Position numbers and translations under genes: made by a program
Notes under the pieces: generated by a model
Seen by the model: the letters and a program-made list of their open reading frames with translations, nothing else
Databases searched by the model: none
What the model was told of the DNA's origin: nothing
Shown: positions 55,372 to 64,000 of the stretch, one piece after another
Position numbering within the stretch: position 1 is the stretch's first letter
Layout: each line of letters opens with the position of its first letter
DNA from: Streptomyces vinaceus
GTDB taxonomy: Bacteria > Actinomycetota > Actinomycetes > Streptomycetales > Streptomycetaceae
DNA: 64,000 nucleotides
Direction: 5' to 3'
NCBI RefSeq assembly: GCF_008704935.1
Contig: NZ_CP023692.1
Coordinates: forward strand, 6,177,501 to 6,241,500

Positions 55372-56234
55372 CCGGCGGCGAGCAGAACCGTTCCGGCGAG
55401 GGCCAGCCCGGCCCCTGCGGCCTGGACGGTCCGCAGCCGCTCCTTGAGGACGACGAACGCGGCCAGCGCCGTGATCACCGGGTAGAGCGAGGAGAGTACG
55501 GCGGCCACGGTCACCGGACCGCTCTGGGCGGCGACGGAGTACGTGCCGTTCGCCGCCACGTCGGCCAGGCCGACGAAGGCCAGCGCGGGCAGCAGTCCCC
55601 ACAGGATCCGCGGGCCGCTCCCGGCCGGCAGGGCCGGGGCGCCGCGCCGGGCACGGACCCACAGGGCCGCGCCGCCCGCGGCCACGTTGGTGACGCGCTG
55701 GACGAACAGGGCGAGGAAGAGCCCGGTGACGCTGCTGGACGCCTGCGCGATCAGGGCCATCACCGCACCGAATCCGAAGGCCGCGGTCAGCGTGAGCACG
55801 ACCGCCCGGCGCTGTACGGGCGCACCGCGAAGCTCCGGGCCGCCCGCGAGGACGATCCCCACGACGGCCACCGCGATGCCGGCGAACTGGCCGGCCCCGG
55901 GGCGTTCGCCCAGCGCCAGCCCGGCCGCGACGGGCACCACCACACCGAGCGAGCCGAGCGGCGAGACCACGCCCATCGGCCCGAGGGCGAGCGCCTTGTA
56001 GAAGCTGAACATGGCGACGGGCCCGACCAGGCCGGCCGCGACCGCGAACCACAGCTGCGGCCCGGCCTCCCGCCAGGCCCCGGTGCCCAGGACGACCGCG
56101 CCGAGCGCGACGACGGCGAGCACCTGGGAGGCCACGACCACCGTGAGCGCCGGCAGCCGACGGGTCAGCAACCCGCCGCCGAAGTCGGCGAGACCCCACA
56201 GCAGGGCTGTGGCCAGGGCGAAGAGGGCGGTCAT
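55368..56234 (-). CDS. EamA/DMT family transporter (fourth)
   Basis: Protein of 288 residues with ten membrane helices in two EamA repeats and very short loops (FALATALLWGLADFGGGLL to AAGLALAGTVLLAAG). Expected to transport a metabolite; substrate unknown. Unlike the other three EamA proteins in the window it has no regulator gene or leader next to it. ATG 56234. Ends in a four-base overlap with the facing acyltransferase gene. An alternative upstream start was dismissed as it would add non-conserved residues. Confidence 0.84.
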   Translation of the reverse strand: MTALFALATALLWGLADFGGGLLTRRLPALTVVVASQVLAVVALGAVVLGTGAWREAGPQLWFAVAAGLVGPVAMFSFYKALALGPMGVVSPLGSLGVVVPVAAGLALGERPGAGQFAGIAVAVVGIVLAGGPELRGAPVQRRAVVLTLTAAFGFGAVMALIAQASSSVTGLFLALFVQRVTNVAAGGAALWVRARRGAPALPAGSGPRILWGLLPALAFVGLADVAANGTYSVAAQSGPVTVAAVLSSLYPVITALAAFVVLKERLRTVQAAGAGLALAGTVLLAAG

Positions 56235-56386
56235 GACGGGGGCCTCGCAGTACGCAGTGGTGCGGCAGGGAGCACTGCGCACGGTAGTCCAGCCCCCACC
56301 GCGCCACCGCATACGGGTCGGAGCGGCCCGCGCCGGACGCGCCCGGACAGGCGCGTCCGGCCTCGGACCGGCCTCGGACCGGCCTT

Positions 56387-56791
56387 CTACAGGGCCGGGA
56401 TCTCGATGGCGGGGCAGCGGTCCATGACCATCTCCAGCCCGGCCCCGCGGGTCCGGGCGGCCGCGGCCTCGTCGATCACGCCGAGCTGGAACCAGACGGC
56501 GTCCGCCCCGGCGGCCACGGCCTCGTCGGCGACGGCCCCGGCCAGGTGGCTGTTGACGAAGACGTCGACCACGTCGACCTTGAACGGGATCTCCGCGAGC
56601 GAGGCGTAGCCCTGCTCGCCGTGCACGGTCTCCGCCTTCGGGTGCACGGGGACGACGCGCTTGCCGAACCGCTGGAGCGTGCGCGCCACCCCGTACGCCG
56701 CCCGGTCCCGGTTGTTGGACAGCCCCACCACCGCCCAGGTGTCGCCGAGCTCGGTGAGGATCTTGCGAATGGTTGCCGGGTCGCCGTACAC
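56387..56791 (-). CDS. CoA-binding domain protein
   Basis: Protein of about 134 residues, a single Rossmann-like CoA-binding domain (WAVVGLSNNRDRAAYGVART, VVPVHPKAETVHGEQGYASL, VDVVDVFVNSHLAGAVADEA, AVWFQLGVIDEAAA). Related to YccU and to part of succinyl-CoA synthetase alpha; stand-alone members may act in protein acylation control or CoA binding, without known reaction. The GTG at 56791 has caggagg upstream. Divergent from the YigZ gene by 100 bases. Confidence 0.86.
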   Translation of the reverse strand: MYGDPATIRKILTELGDTWAVVGLSNNRDRAAYGVARTLQRFGKRVVPVHPKAETVHGEQGYASLAEIPFKVDVVDVFVNSHLAGAVADEAVAAGADAVWFQLGVIDEAAAARTRGAGLEMVMDRCPAIEIPAL

Positions 56792-56878
56792 GGGCGCCGC
56801 CTCCTGTTGCCTTCCGGACACGGCCGGTACCCCGGTCCGCACCGTGATCAACCGAAAGGACGCATGTCCGATTCCCCG

Positions 56879-56884
56879 TAGGGT
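56879..56884 (+). promoter_or_regulatory. Leaderless -10 element of the YigZ-family gene
   Basis: tagggt, 6 bases before the GTG at 56891. Confidence 0.5.
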
Positions 56885-56890
56885 GGAGCG

Positions 56891-57517
56891 GTGAAGTCGG
56901 ATCAGTACGTGACGGTGGCCCGTGAGGGCGTGCACGAGGCGGAGATCAACCGCTCGCGCTTCCTCTGTTCGCTCGCGCCCGCCGCGACGGAGCAGGAGGC
57001 GCAGGAGTTCGTCGCGCGCGTCCGCAAGGAGCACCCCACCGCCACGCACAACTGCTTCGCGTACGTGGTCGGGGCGGACGCCTCCGTGCAGAAGGCCAGC
57101 GACGACGGGGAGCCCGGCGGAACCGCCGGGGTGCCCATGCTCCAGATGCTGATGCGCCGGGACGTGCGGTACGCCGTCGCCGTCGTCACCCGGTACTACG
57201 GCGGCGTGAAGCTCGGCGCCGGCGGGCTCATCCGGGCCTACGGGGGAGTGGTCGGCGAGGCCCTCGACGAGCTCGGCACCGTCACCCGGCGCCGCTACCG
57301 GCTGGTCACCGTCACCGTCGACCACCAGCGGGCCGGCAAGACCCAGAACGACCTGCGCTCCACCGGCCGGACCGTGGTGGACCTGCGCTACGGGGCCGCC
57401 GTCGAGATCGAGGTCGCCCTGCCCGAGGCGGACCTGCCCGCGTTCGAGGCCTGGCTCGCCGACAGTACGGCCGGCAGCGCCACCCTCACCCTCGGCGGGG
57501 AGACCTACGCGTCCTGA
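56891..57517 (+). CDS. YigZ/IMPACT family protein
   Basis: Protein of 208 residues. The N-terminal UPF0029 domain shows FLCSLAPAATEQEAQEFVAR, HPTATHNCFAYVVG, SDDGEPGGTAGVPML and YYGGVKLGAGGLIRAYG, with the conserved acidic and His residues; a second small domain follows. In E. coli YigZ has been implicated in hydrolysis of proline dipeptides or RNA-linked functions, but the biological role is uncertain; IMPACT in eukaryotes relates to translation control. GTG start probably leaderless. Next gene is sbcD, with no shared operon evidence. Confidence 0.87.
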   Translation: MKSDQYVTVAREGVHEAEINRSRFLCSLAPAATEQEAQEFVARVRKEHPTATHNCFAYVVGADASVQKASDDGEPGGTAGVPMLQMLMRRDVRYAVAVVTRYYGGVKLGAGGLIRAYGGVVGEALDELGTVTRRRYRLVTVTVDHQRAGKTQNDLRSTGRTVVDLRYGAAVEIEVALPEADLPAFEAWLADSTAGSATLTLGGETYAS

Positions 57518-57639
57518 GGACGTGCCGTGCGGGCCCCGGCGACGCGTTAGCGTAGAGGGGCTCAGCGAGCGGGAGACGACCGGGACGACCAGGGGGACGG
57601 AAGAGACATGTGCGGCCAGACGTCCGGCGGGGCCGGCGA

Positions 57640-58806
57640 GTGAGGCTCCTGCACACCTCCGACTGGCATCTCGGCCGGTCCTTCCACCGCGTCAACCTGC
57701 TCGCGGCCCAGGCCGCCTTCGTCGACCACCTCGTCGAGACCGTCCGCGAACACGAGGTCGACGCCGTCCTCGTCGCCGGCGACGTCTACGACCGCGCCGT
57801 GCCCCCGCTGCCGGCCGTCGAGCTGTACGACCGGGCCCTGCACCGGCTCGCCGACCTCGGCGTGCCCACCGTGATGATCTCCGGGAACCACGACTCCGCC
57901 CGCCGCCTCGGCGTCGGCGCCGGGCTGATCGGCCGGGCCGGGATCCACCTGCGCACCGACCCCGAGGGCTGCGCCGACCCCGTGGTGCTGGCCGACGTAC
58001 ACGGGGAGGTGGCCCTGTACGGACTGCCGTACCTGGAGCCCGCCCTGGTGAAGGACCGGTTCGGCGCGGGCAGGGTGAGCCACGAGGCCGTGCTGGGCGC
58101 GGCCATGGACCGGATCCGGGCCGACCTCGCCGCCCGCGCCCCCGGCACCCGCTCCGTCGTCCTCGCCCATGCCTTCGTCACCGGCGGACAGGCCAGCGAC
58201 AGCGAACGCGACATCGCCGTCGGCGGGGTCGAGGCCGTACCCGCCGCCGTCTTCGACGGGGTGGACTACGCCGCCCTCGGCCACCTCCACGGCTGCCAGA
58301 CGATCAACGAACGGGTCCGCTACTCCGGTTCCCCGCTCGCTTACTCCTTCTCCGAGGCCGACCACCGCAAGACCATGTGGCTGATCGACCTCGGCCCGGC
58401 CGGGGAGATCACGGCCGAGCGCCTCGACACCCCCGTGCCGCGCCGCCTCGCCCGGCTCCGCGGACGCCTCGACACGCTGCTGGAGGAGCCCGCGTACGCC
58501 GCGTATGAGGACTCCTGGATCGAGGCCACCCTCACCGACCCGGTCCGGCCCGAGGAGCCCATGGCCCGGCTCGCCGCCCGCTTCCCGCACACCCTCAGCC
58601 TCGCCTTCGACCCCGAGGGCCGCGAGGAGTCCGCCGGTGGCTCGTACGCCCAGCGGCTCAAGGGGCGCAGCGACCAGGAGATCGCGGAGGACTTCGTCGC
58701 CCACGTGCGCGGCGGCGGGGTCGCGGACGAGGCCGAACGGGCCGTGCTCCAGGGCGCCTTCGAGGACGTACGGGCCGACGACGGCCGGCAGGAGACCCGC
58801 CGATGA
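57640..58806 (+). CDS. sbcD: SbcD nuclease subunit
   Basis: Protein of about 388 residues, the nuclease of the SbcCD (Mre11-Rad50 type) complex that cuts hairpins and processes DNA ends. Metallophosphatase motifs are HTSDWHLGR (4-12), GDVYDR near 46-51, GNHDSA near 85-90, and AHAFVTGGQ, LGHLHG further on. The ATG of sbcC overlaps its stop by four bases (ATGA), so the subunits are translated together. The GTG at 57640 was chosen because it starts RLLHTSDWHLG; GTG 57610 would add ten residues. Confidence 0.93.
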   Translation: MRLLHTSDWHLGRSFHRVNLLAAQAAFVDHLVETVREHEVDAVLVAGDVYDRAVPPLPAVELYDRALHRLADLGVPTVMISGNHDSARRLGVGAGLIGRAGIHLRTDPEGCADPVVLADVHGEVALYGLPYLEPALVKDRFGAGRVSHEAVLGAAMDRIRADLAARAPGTRSVVLAHAFVTGGQASDSERDIAVGGVEAVPAAVFDGVDYAALGHLHGCQTINERVRYSGSPLAYSFSEADHRKTMWLIDLGPAGEITAERLDTPVPRRLARLRGRLDTLLEEPAYAAYEDSWIEATLTDPVRPEEPMARLAARFPHTLSLAFDPEGREESAGGSYAQRLKGRSDQEIAEDFVAHVRGGGVADEAERAVLQGAFEDVRADDGRQETRR

Positions 58807-61800
58807 GGCTGCACCGACTCAGGATCACCGCCTTCGGGCCCTTCGCCGAACCCCAGGAGATCGACTTCGACGCGCTGTCCGGCGCCGGGATCTTCCTGCT
58901 CCACGGCCCGACCGGCGCGGGCAAGACCTCCGTCCTCGACGCCGTCTGCTACGCCCTGTACGGATCGGTGCCCGGCCCCCGCCAGGCGCCCGGCACCAGT
59001 CTGCGCAGCGACCACGCCGACGCCGGGACCCCGACCGAGGTCACCCTCGAACTCACCGCGGGCGGGCGGCGCCTGGAGATCACCCGGCGCCCCGAGCAGG
59101 ACCGCCCCAAGAAGCGCGGCAGCGGCACCACCAAGGACAAGGCGCAGAGCTGGCTGCGCGAGTACGACGGGGAACGCTGGCAGGCACTCAGCCGTTCCCA
59201 CCAGGAGATCGGCGAGGAGATCGAGCAGCTGCTCGGCATGAGCCGCGAGCAGTTCTGCCAGGTGGTGCTGTTGCCGCAGGGCGAGTTCGCCAAGTTCCTG
59301 AGGGCCGACGAGGCGGCGCGGGGCCGGCTGCTGGGCCGGCTCTTCGACACCCGCCGCTTCGCCGCCGTCGAGCAGCTGCTCGCCGAGCGCCGCCGGGCCG
59401 CCGAGGCCAAGGTCCGGGCGGGCGACGAGAAGGTGCTCGCCGCCGCCCAGCGGCTCGCCCAGGCCGCCGGGGACAGCGCCGACCTGCGGGCCTGGCCGCT
59501 GCCCGGGCACCAGCCGGGCGATCCCGGGCTGGCCGGGGCCGTCCGGGCCTGGGCCGCCGTCGCCCGCTGCTCGGCCCGGGAGCGGCTGACCGTCGCCGAG
59601 TACGCGCTGGCCGCCGTCGAGGGGCGGCACGCCGCCGCCCGGCGCGCCGCCGACGAGGAGCGGGAGCTCGACCGCCTCCAGCGCCGGCACGCCGAGACGG
59701 TCCGCCGCAGCGCCCTGCTCGCCGGGGCGGAGCCCGAGCGGGAGCGAGTCCGCGCCCTGCTGGACCGGGCCCGTCGGGGCGCCCTGGTGGCTCCCGCGCT
59801 CGAACTGCGCGGAGCCGCGTCGGCCGCCCACCTGTCCGCGGCCCACGCCGAGACCGCCGCCCGGGCGCAGCTCCCGCCGGCCCTCGCCGAGGCGGGTACC
59901 GAGCAGCTGTCCGCCGTCGAGCAGCGGCTGCGCGAGGACCTCGGTGCGCTCGGCGCCGCCCAGCGGTCCGAGCAGCGCAGCGCCGAGATCGGCCGTGAGC
60001 GGGCCACGCTGGAGCGGGAGGCCCGCGACGCCGAGGAGCAGTTGCGGGACTCCGCCGACTGGCTCGCCGGCTGGGAGGCCACCCGGGCCGCTCTGGCGGA
60101 GCGGGTGGACGCCGCCCAGCAGGCCGCGACGCTGGCGGAGCAGCTCGCGGGGCGGCTGGAGCCGGCCCGGCTGCACCTGAACGCCGCACGGCGCCGGGAC
60201 GCCCTGGACGCCGACGCGGAGCGCGCCGAGGGGGAACTGCTCTGCGCGCGCGAGGAGTCGACCGCCGCCCGGGAGCGCTGGCTGGAGCTCAAGGAGGCCC
60301 GGCTGCGCGGGATCGCCGCCGAGCTCGCCGAGGCGCTGGTGGCGGGCCAGGCCTGCACGGTGTGCGGATCGGCGGAGCACCCCGCCCCGGCCCGCCCGGC
60401 CCCCGGGCACGTGGACCGGGCCGCCGAGGACTCCGCCCACGCCCGCTACGAGCGGGCCGAGGAGCGCCGGGCCGCCGTCGAGCGGAAACTCGCCGCCCTC
60501 CAGGAGGCCCGGGCCGAGGCAGAGGCCGCCGCCGGGGAGGCCACGACGGCCGAACTCCTCGCGCTGACCGCGGACCTGAGCTCCCGCCACGCCGCCGCCC
60601 ACGCCGCGGCCGCCGGGCTGCACACCGCCCGGGAGCGGCTGGCCGGCGCCGAGCGGGAGCACGCCGTACGCAGCTCGGACCGGCTCGACGCCGAACGCCG
60701 GGCCGCCGGCCGGGCCTCCCGGCGCGAGGCACTGGACCAGGAGCAGGCCGCGCTGGAGGCCGAGCTGGCCCTCGTACGGGACGGCGCGCCCACGGTCGCG
60801 GCCCGCGCCCGGACCCTGGAGGACCGGGTCCGGATGGTCACGGCCGCCGCGGCCGCGCTGCGCCGGGCCGAGGACACCGCCGCCCGGCTCAAGGAGGCCG
60901 ACGCGCAGCTCGCCGACGCCGCTTTCAAGGCCGGCTTCGACACCGTCGACGCCGCGGCCGACGCGGTCCTTCCCGACTACGAACGCAGCGCGCTGCAACG
61001 GAGGCTGGACGCCTGGCAGGCGGAGGAGGCCATGCTGGCCGACCGCCTCGGCGAGAGCGACACCGCCCTGGCCGCGACCCGGCCCCCGGCCGCGCCGGAC
61101 GCCGCCGAGGCGTACGAGGCCCGGGCCGCGGCGAAGTTGCGTACGGCAGGATCCTCCGTGGACGCGGCCCGGCTGCGCTGCGCCGAGCTGGACCGGCTCT
61201 CCCGGCAGGCGGAGCAGGAGCTGCGCGCGCTGGGCCCGCTGCGCGAGGCCTACGACCGCGTGGCCCGGCTGGCCGCCCTGACCGCCGGCACCTCGGCCGA
61301 CAACGAGCGCAAGATGCGCCTGGAGGCGTACGTCCTGGCCGCCCGCCTGGAACAGGTCGCGGCGGCCGCGACGGTACGGCTGCTGCGGATGTCCGGCGGC
61401 CGGTACACCCTCGTCCACTCCGACGCCAAGGCGAGCGGCCGGGGGCGGTCCGGCCTCGGGCTGCACGTGGTCGACGCCTGGACCGGCAGCGAGCGGGACA
61501 CGGCCACGCTGTCGGGCGGCGAGACCTTCTTCGCCTCGCTCGCCCTGGCCCTCGGCCTGGCCGACGTGGTCACCGACGAGGCGGGCGGGATGCGTCTGGA
61601 CACCCTCTTCATCGACGAGGGCTTCGGCAGCCTCGACGACCAGGCGCTCGACGAGGTGCTCGACGTACTGGACTCGCTGCGCGAACGGGACCGCAGCGTC
61701 GGCATCGTGAGCCACGTCGCCGACCTGCGCACGCGCGTCCAGGCCCAGTTGGAGATCGTCAAGCAGCGCGGCGGCTCACTGGTCCGCCACCGCACCGCGT

Positions 61801-61808
61801 CCCGCTAG
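58803..61808 (+). CDS. sbcC: SbcC ATPase subunit (SMC-like)
   Basis: Protein of 1001 residues. Walker A GPTGAGKTS (35-43), two long coiled-coil arms (about 170-515 and 525-880) on either side of a zinc hook with C518 and C521 (CTVC), ABC signature LSGGE (903-907), and Walker B FIDE (936-939) followed by GFGSLD. It drives SbcD in DNA-end processing. The stop TAG (61806-61808) lies in the dispersed palindromic repeat. Ala/Arg-rich, as expected for coiled coils at this GC content. Confidence 0.95.
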   Translation: MRLHRLRITAFGPFAEPQEIDFDALSGAGIFLLHGPTGAGKTSVLDAVCYALYGSVPGPRQAPGTSLRSDHADAGTPTEVTLELTAGGRRLEITRRPEQDRPKKRGSGTTKDKAQSWLREYDGERWQALSRSHQEIGEEIEQLLGMSREQFCQVVLLPQGEFAKFLRADEAARGRLLGRLFDTRRFAAVEQLLAERRRAAEAKVRAGDEKVLAAAQRLAQAAGDSADLRAWPLPGHQPGDPGLAGAVRAWAAVARCSARERLTVAEYALAAVEGRHAAARRAADEERELDRLQRRHAETVRRSALLAGAEPERERVRALLDRARRGALVAPALELRGAASAAHLSAAHAETAARAQLPPALAEAGTEQLSAVEQRLREDLGALGAAQRSEQRSAEIGRERATLEREARDAEEQLRDSADWLAGWEATRAALAERVDAAQQAATLAEQLAGRLEPARLHLNAARRRDALDADAERAEGELLCAREESTAARERWLELKEARLRGIAAELAEALVAGQACTVCGSAEHPAPARPAPGHVDRAAEDSAHARYERAEERRAAVERKLAALQEARAEAEAAAGEATTAELLALTADLSSRHAAAHAAAAGLHTARERLAGAEREHAVRSSDRLDAERRAAGRASRREALDQEQAALEAELALVRDGAPTVAARARTLEDRVRMVTAAAAALRRAEDTAARLKEADAQLADAAFKAGFDTVDAAADAVLPDYERSALQRRLDAWQAEEAMLADRLGESDTALAATRPPAAPDAAEAYEARAAAKLRTAGSSVDAARLRCAELDRLSRQAEQELRALGPLREAYDRVARLAALTAGTSADNERKMRLEAYVLAARLEQVAAAATVRLLRMSGGRYTLVHSDAKASGRGRSGLGLHVVDAWTGSERDTATLSGGETFFASLALALGLADVVTDEAGGMRLDTLFIDEGFGSLDDQALDEVLDVLDSLRERDRSVGIVSHVADLRTRVQAQLEIVKQRGGSLVRHRTASR

Positions 61809-61832
61809 GCCGCGTCCTTCGGATCAGGGCCC
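61805..61832 (+). repeat. Half copy of the dispersed gene-end repeat at the sbcC end
   Basis: ctaggccgcgtccttcggatcagggcccgg. It includes the TAG stop of sbcC (61806-61808) and the complement of the TGA stop (tca at 61824-61826) of the facing gene. Same left-arm sequence as 37291-37310 apart from three bases. Confidence 0.75.
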
Positions 61833-62474
61833 GGTCCAGTCGAAGGTGATGTGCTTGCTGGACCGGCCTGCGCGGCTCCAGGCGAAGCCGTGGGCGTCGG
61901 CGCGGTCCGCCGTGGAGCGGCCCCAGGTCGCGACCTGGCCCGGCCCGGTCTCCGCACCCGGCAGGTTGGTCGACTGGACGCGCGCACCCTCCGGGGTCGT
62001 GGGTCCGGTCAGCGCGACCGCGCTCGCCTCGACCCGGTCCGGTACCACGGCCCGCCAGCTCGCGAGGTCGTCGGCGACCTCGATCTCGATGGGGGCGAAC
62101 TCCATGCCGCGCATTTCGGCGCCCATCATGCTCGCCATCTCGGCGGGCCAGCTGCCCGCTTGGCCGCCGAAGATCATCTGAAGGGCCTCGCGCTGGGAGT
62201 CGTCGGCGCGCTCGTCGACGAAGACCGCGGCGTACGTGTCCCGGTGCTCGCCCCAGATGTTGCCGACGAACGAGGCCAGCATCAGCACGTTCAGTCCGTC
62301 CAGCCGTACGTCGCCATAGCGGCCCTCGCGGATGTGCCAGGCCAGGATGCCGTCGCAGTCCCCGTGGGTGGGCAGCTGCGCGAACGAGCACGGGCAGGGC
62401 ACGTCGCACTTGCAGGTGTCGAACCAGTCGCCCGCCGCGTGCCACCGGGGAACGGCCGCCGTCGTCTCGGACAT
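61824..62474 (-). CDS. DUF1326 family protein
   Basis: Protein of 216 residues. The N-terminus WHAAGDWFDTCKCDVPCPCS carries a dense Cys cluster, then THGDCDGILAWHIREGRYGD and a series of beta strands. DUF1326 proteins are often next to DUF2182 membrane proteins, as here (215 bases apart, divergent). The CKC-x3-CPC cluster may bind a metal, which is inference. ATG 62474 with aggaggcaggg upstream. The stop codon lies inside a half copy of a palindromic repeat and faces sbcC, 15 bases away. Confidence 0.84.
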   Translation of the reverse strand: MSETTAAVPRWHAAGDWFDTCKCDVPCPCSFAQLPTHGDCDGILAWHIREGRYGDVRLDGLNVLMLASFVGNIWGEHRDTYAAVFVDERADDSQREALQMIFGGQAGSWPAEMASMMGAEMRGMEFAPIEIEVADDLASWRAVVPDRVEASAVALTGPTTPEGARVQSTNLPGAETGPGQVATWGRSTADRADAHGFAWSRAGRSSKHITFDWTGP

Positions 62475-62689
62475 CTCCCTGCCTCCTCGTCGTGACCGTG
62501 CCGGGGCGTCGGTCTCGGGAGGACGGCAGAGCCCCCGGGGGCCATCGCCGGCCCACGCCCGGGTCGTACGGGTGTGTCCACCCCGATTGTCCCACCGCAG
62601 GGGCCGCCGGGCGGAGGTGCTTTCCGTATACACGGGCCATACACGCGCTTCCGCGCGCACGGGCGGTTGCGCCATGCTGTGCTGGAGGT

Positions 62690-63535
62690 GTGCGCCTCGA
62701 CCGGAAGGCCCTGTCACCCCCTCTGCGCCCCGCGAACCTGCTGTCGGCCCGGCAGCTCGCCTTCGCCTGGTCGGTGATGGCGTCGATCGCCCTCCTCGCC
62801 TGGGTGCTGGTGGTCGACCAGGCGCGTGGCATGGGGGTCGAGCCGGGGACCATGGGGATGGGCGTCCCGCTGTTCCTGCTGCTGTGGCTGGTCATGATGG
62901 TCGCCATGATGTTCCCGTCGGTGGCCCCGGTGGCCCTCACCTGGGCGCGGGCCATCGGGCGCCAGGCGCCCTCGGGGGTGGTGCGGGTGGCTCGCACGGC
63001 GCAGTTCGTCTGCGGGTACCTGCTGGCCTGGACGGCCTTCGGCCTGATCGCCTACGGGCTCCTCGCCGGGACCGGGGCGCTGGTGGACGCGTATCCGGGC
63101 GCCGGGCGCTGGATCGGCGCCGGTGCCTTCCTGGTCGCCGGGCTGTACCAGTTCGGCCCGTGGAAGGAGCTCTGCCTGCGGCACTGCCGGAGCCCGATGG
63201 GCCAGCTCGTGCGCTACGCGGGCTTCCGGCCCCGGGCCCGCGACCTGCGCGTCGGGGCGCACCACGGGGCGTACTGCGTGGGCTGCTGCTGGGGGCTGAT
63301 GGTCGTCCTCGTGCCGCTGGGCGTCATGAACGTCGCGGCGATGGCCGCGGTGGCCGTGGTGATCTTCGTGGAGAAGCTCTGGCGGCTGGGCCCCGTCTTC
63401 TCGCAGGTCGTCGGGGTCGCCTTCGTCGTCCTCGCGGTGCTGAGCCTCTTCCAGCCCTGGCTGCTGCCGGGCCTGGTCCCGCCGCAGTCGCCCATGACGC
63501 AGATGCTCCGGCCCGGGGGTCCGGCGGCGGGCTGA
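62690..63535 (+). CDS. DUF2182 family membrane protein
   Basis: Protein of 281 residues with six or seven hydrophobic segments. DUF2182 signs are WLVMMVAMMFPSVAPVALTW, QFGPWKELCLRHCRSP, and HHGAYCVGCCWGLMVVLVPL. The Met-rich first part and the Cys-His motifs LCLRHC and YCVGCCW suggest copper or another metal, but this is inference; the family is described as a predicted metal-binding membrane protein. The GTG at 62690 has a nearby ggagg. It is divergent from DUF1326, its common partner. Confidence 0.85.
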   Translation: MRLDRKALSPPLRPANLLSARQLAFAWSVMASIALLAWVLVVDQARGMGVEPGTMGMGVPLFLLLWLVMMVAMMFPSVAPVALTWARAIGRQAPSGVVRVARTAQFVCGYLLAWTAFGLIAYGLLAGTGALVDAYPGAGRWIGAGAFLVAGLYQFGPWKELCLRHCRSPMGQLVRYAGFRPRARDLRVGAHHGAYCVGCCWGLMVVLVPLGVMNVAAMAAVAVVIFVEKLWRLGPVFSQVVGVAFVVLAVLSLFQPWLLPGLVPPQSPMTQMLRPGGPAAG

Positions 63536-63551
63536 GGCGCGCAGGCGGAGG

Positions 63552-63998
63552 TCAAGGGCTGAGCGGGCGACGGGGCAGCGGGGAGGAGTAGACGATGCTG
63601 GTGGTGACGGAGCCGAGGCCCGCGATGCGGCCGGCGACCTCCTCCAGGTGTCCCATCGAGCGGGTGGCGACCTTGAGTACGAAGCAGTCGTCGCCCGTGA
63701 CGTGGTGGGCCTCCAGGATCTCCGGGGTCGCCTGGAGCAGATCGTGGAACGGCTTGTAGTTGCCGTGCGGATAGCGGAGCCGGACCAGCGCCAGGATGGA
63801 TTTGCCCAGTTTCTCCGGGTCGACCACGGCGGTGTACCCGGTGATCACGCCGGCCTCCTCCAGGCGGCGCACCCGCTCGGTGACCGCGCTCGCGGACATC
63901 GAGACGGTGCGCGCGAGATCGGCGAAGCTGGCCCGGCCGTCCTCCTGGAGGGCCGCCAGGATGCGCCAGTCGGTGGCGTCAGGGGAATAGTCGGTCAT
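63552..63998 (-). CDS. Lrp/AsnC family transcriptional regulator
   Basis: Protein of 148 residues. The helix-turn-helix covers about 8-60 (ATDWRILAALQEDGRASFAD, LARTVSMSASAVTERVRRLE), and the RAM ligand-binding domain follows (KSILALVRLRYPHGNYKPFH, ILEAHHVTGDDCFVLKV). Such regulators usually respond to amino acids and form octamers. The ATG at 63998 is two bases from the window end, so its promoter is outside. It faces DUF2182 with a 16-base gap. The target is unknown. Confidence 0.88.
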   Translation of the reverse strand: MTDYSPDATDWRILAALQEDGRASFADLARTVSMSASAVTERVRRLEEAGVITGYTAVVDPEKLGKSILALVRLRYPHGNYKPFHDLLQATPEILEAHHVTGDDCFVLKVATRSMGHLEEVAGRIAGLGSVTTSIVYSSPLPRRPLSP

Positions 63999-64000
63999 GA

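Noticed and set aside
58341..61715. Long open frame antisense to sbcC
   Set aside because: Same codon-bias artefact; sbcC on the plus strand has all Rad50 motifs.

Overview
The window is a high-GC, GTG-rich actinobacterial chromosome segment, almost certainly from a Streptomyces. The evidence is the third-position GC bias of nearly every gene, the rRNA sequence, the order from the CDP-alcohol phosphotransferase gene to gcvP, a DUF5999 gene, an EF-Tu3-type elongation factor, and many starts that look leaderless. It opens inside a 23S rRNA gene and then reads as ordinary core chromosome. I see no prophage, insertion sequence, CRISPR array or tRNA.

Layout. (1) 1-3234: 3' part of a 23S rRNA gene, a 5S rRNA gene and a strong terminator. 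(2) 3309-11954: an envelope and division cassette on the plus strand: CDP-alcohol phosphotransferase, a nucleotidyltransferase fused to a degenerate phosphomannomutase-like domain, DUF881, small basic membrane protein, DUF881, FHA protein, FtsR-type MerR regulator, bifunctional nuclease, second MerR regulator. The order resembles Mycobacterium tuberculosis Rv1822-Rv1832, but gcvH is absent. (3) 12038-17262: DNA polymerase IV, a PRC-barrel protein, and gcvP behind a tandem glycine riboswitch. (4) 17307-25933: two poorly known proteins, a GCS2-type ligase, a CPBP protease, a PhzF-like enzyme, a PadR regulator with a His-rich tail, an SRPBCC protein and two EamA transporters, the second behind a structured leader. 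(5) 25915-32378: PNPOx-like and MocR pair, EamA and LysR pair, another PNPOx-like protein, an isochorismatase-fold protein lacking its catalytic residues, and a HipA-like kinase overlapped by a DUF3037 gene. (6) 32459-43713: two SDR enzymes, a peptide-type ABC binding lipoprotein, uracil-DNA glycosylase, small unknowns, an oxidoreductase, Lnt, an unlisted 58-residue protein, UppP and a TVP38 protein. (7) 43763-50330: a shrunken AlkD remnant, EF-Tu3, a patatin, a spermidine synthase-like protein, an MFS exporter, an anchored Gln/Pro-rich protein and a thioesterase-fold protein. (8) 50661-63998: a GH3 glycosidase lipoprotein, DedA, a gamma carbonic anhydrase, a left-handed beta-helix acyltransferase, EamA, CoA-binding and YigZ proteins, SbcD/SbcC, a divergent DUF1326/DUF2182 pair and an Lrp/AsnC regulator.

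How the parts fit. The first cassette joins phospholipid head-group transfer, sugar-nucleotide supply and membrane proteins to a phospho-switch FHA protein and an FtsR-like regulator, so growth and division control is its likely theme. UppP, Lnt and the second acyltransferase add envelope functions; Pol IV, Ung and SbcCD are DNA repair genes. Four EamA-family transporters sit beside different kinds of control: a leader, a LysR gene, or nothing visible.

The observations most worth a second look are a dispersed palindromic element that supplies stop codons at gene ends (61806, 37290, 28018), the leader ORF with nested hairpins before 24884, the inactivated sugar-phosphate mutase domain at 4000-6495, the HipA-like/DUF3037 pair, and the AlkD remnant next to EF-Tu3. 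I did not find a clear new defence or biosynthetic system.
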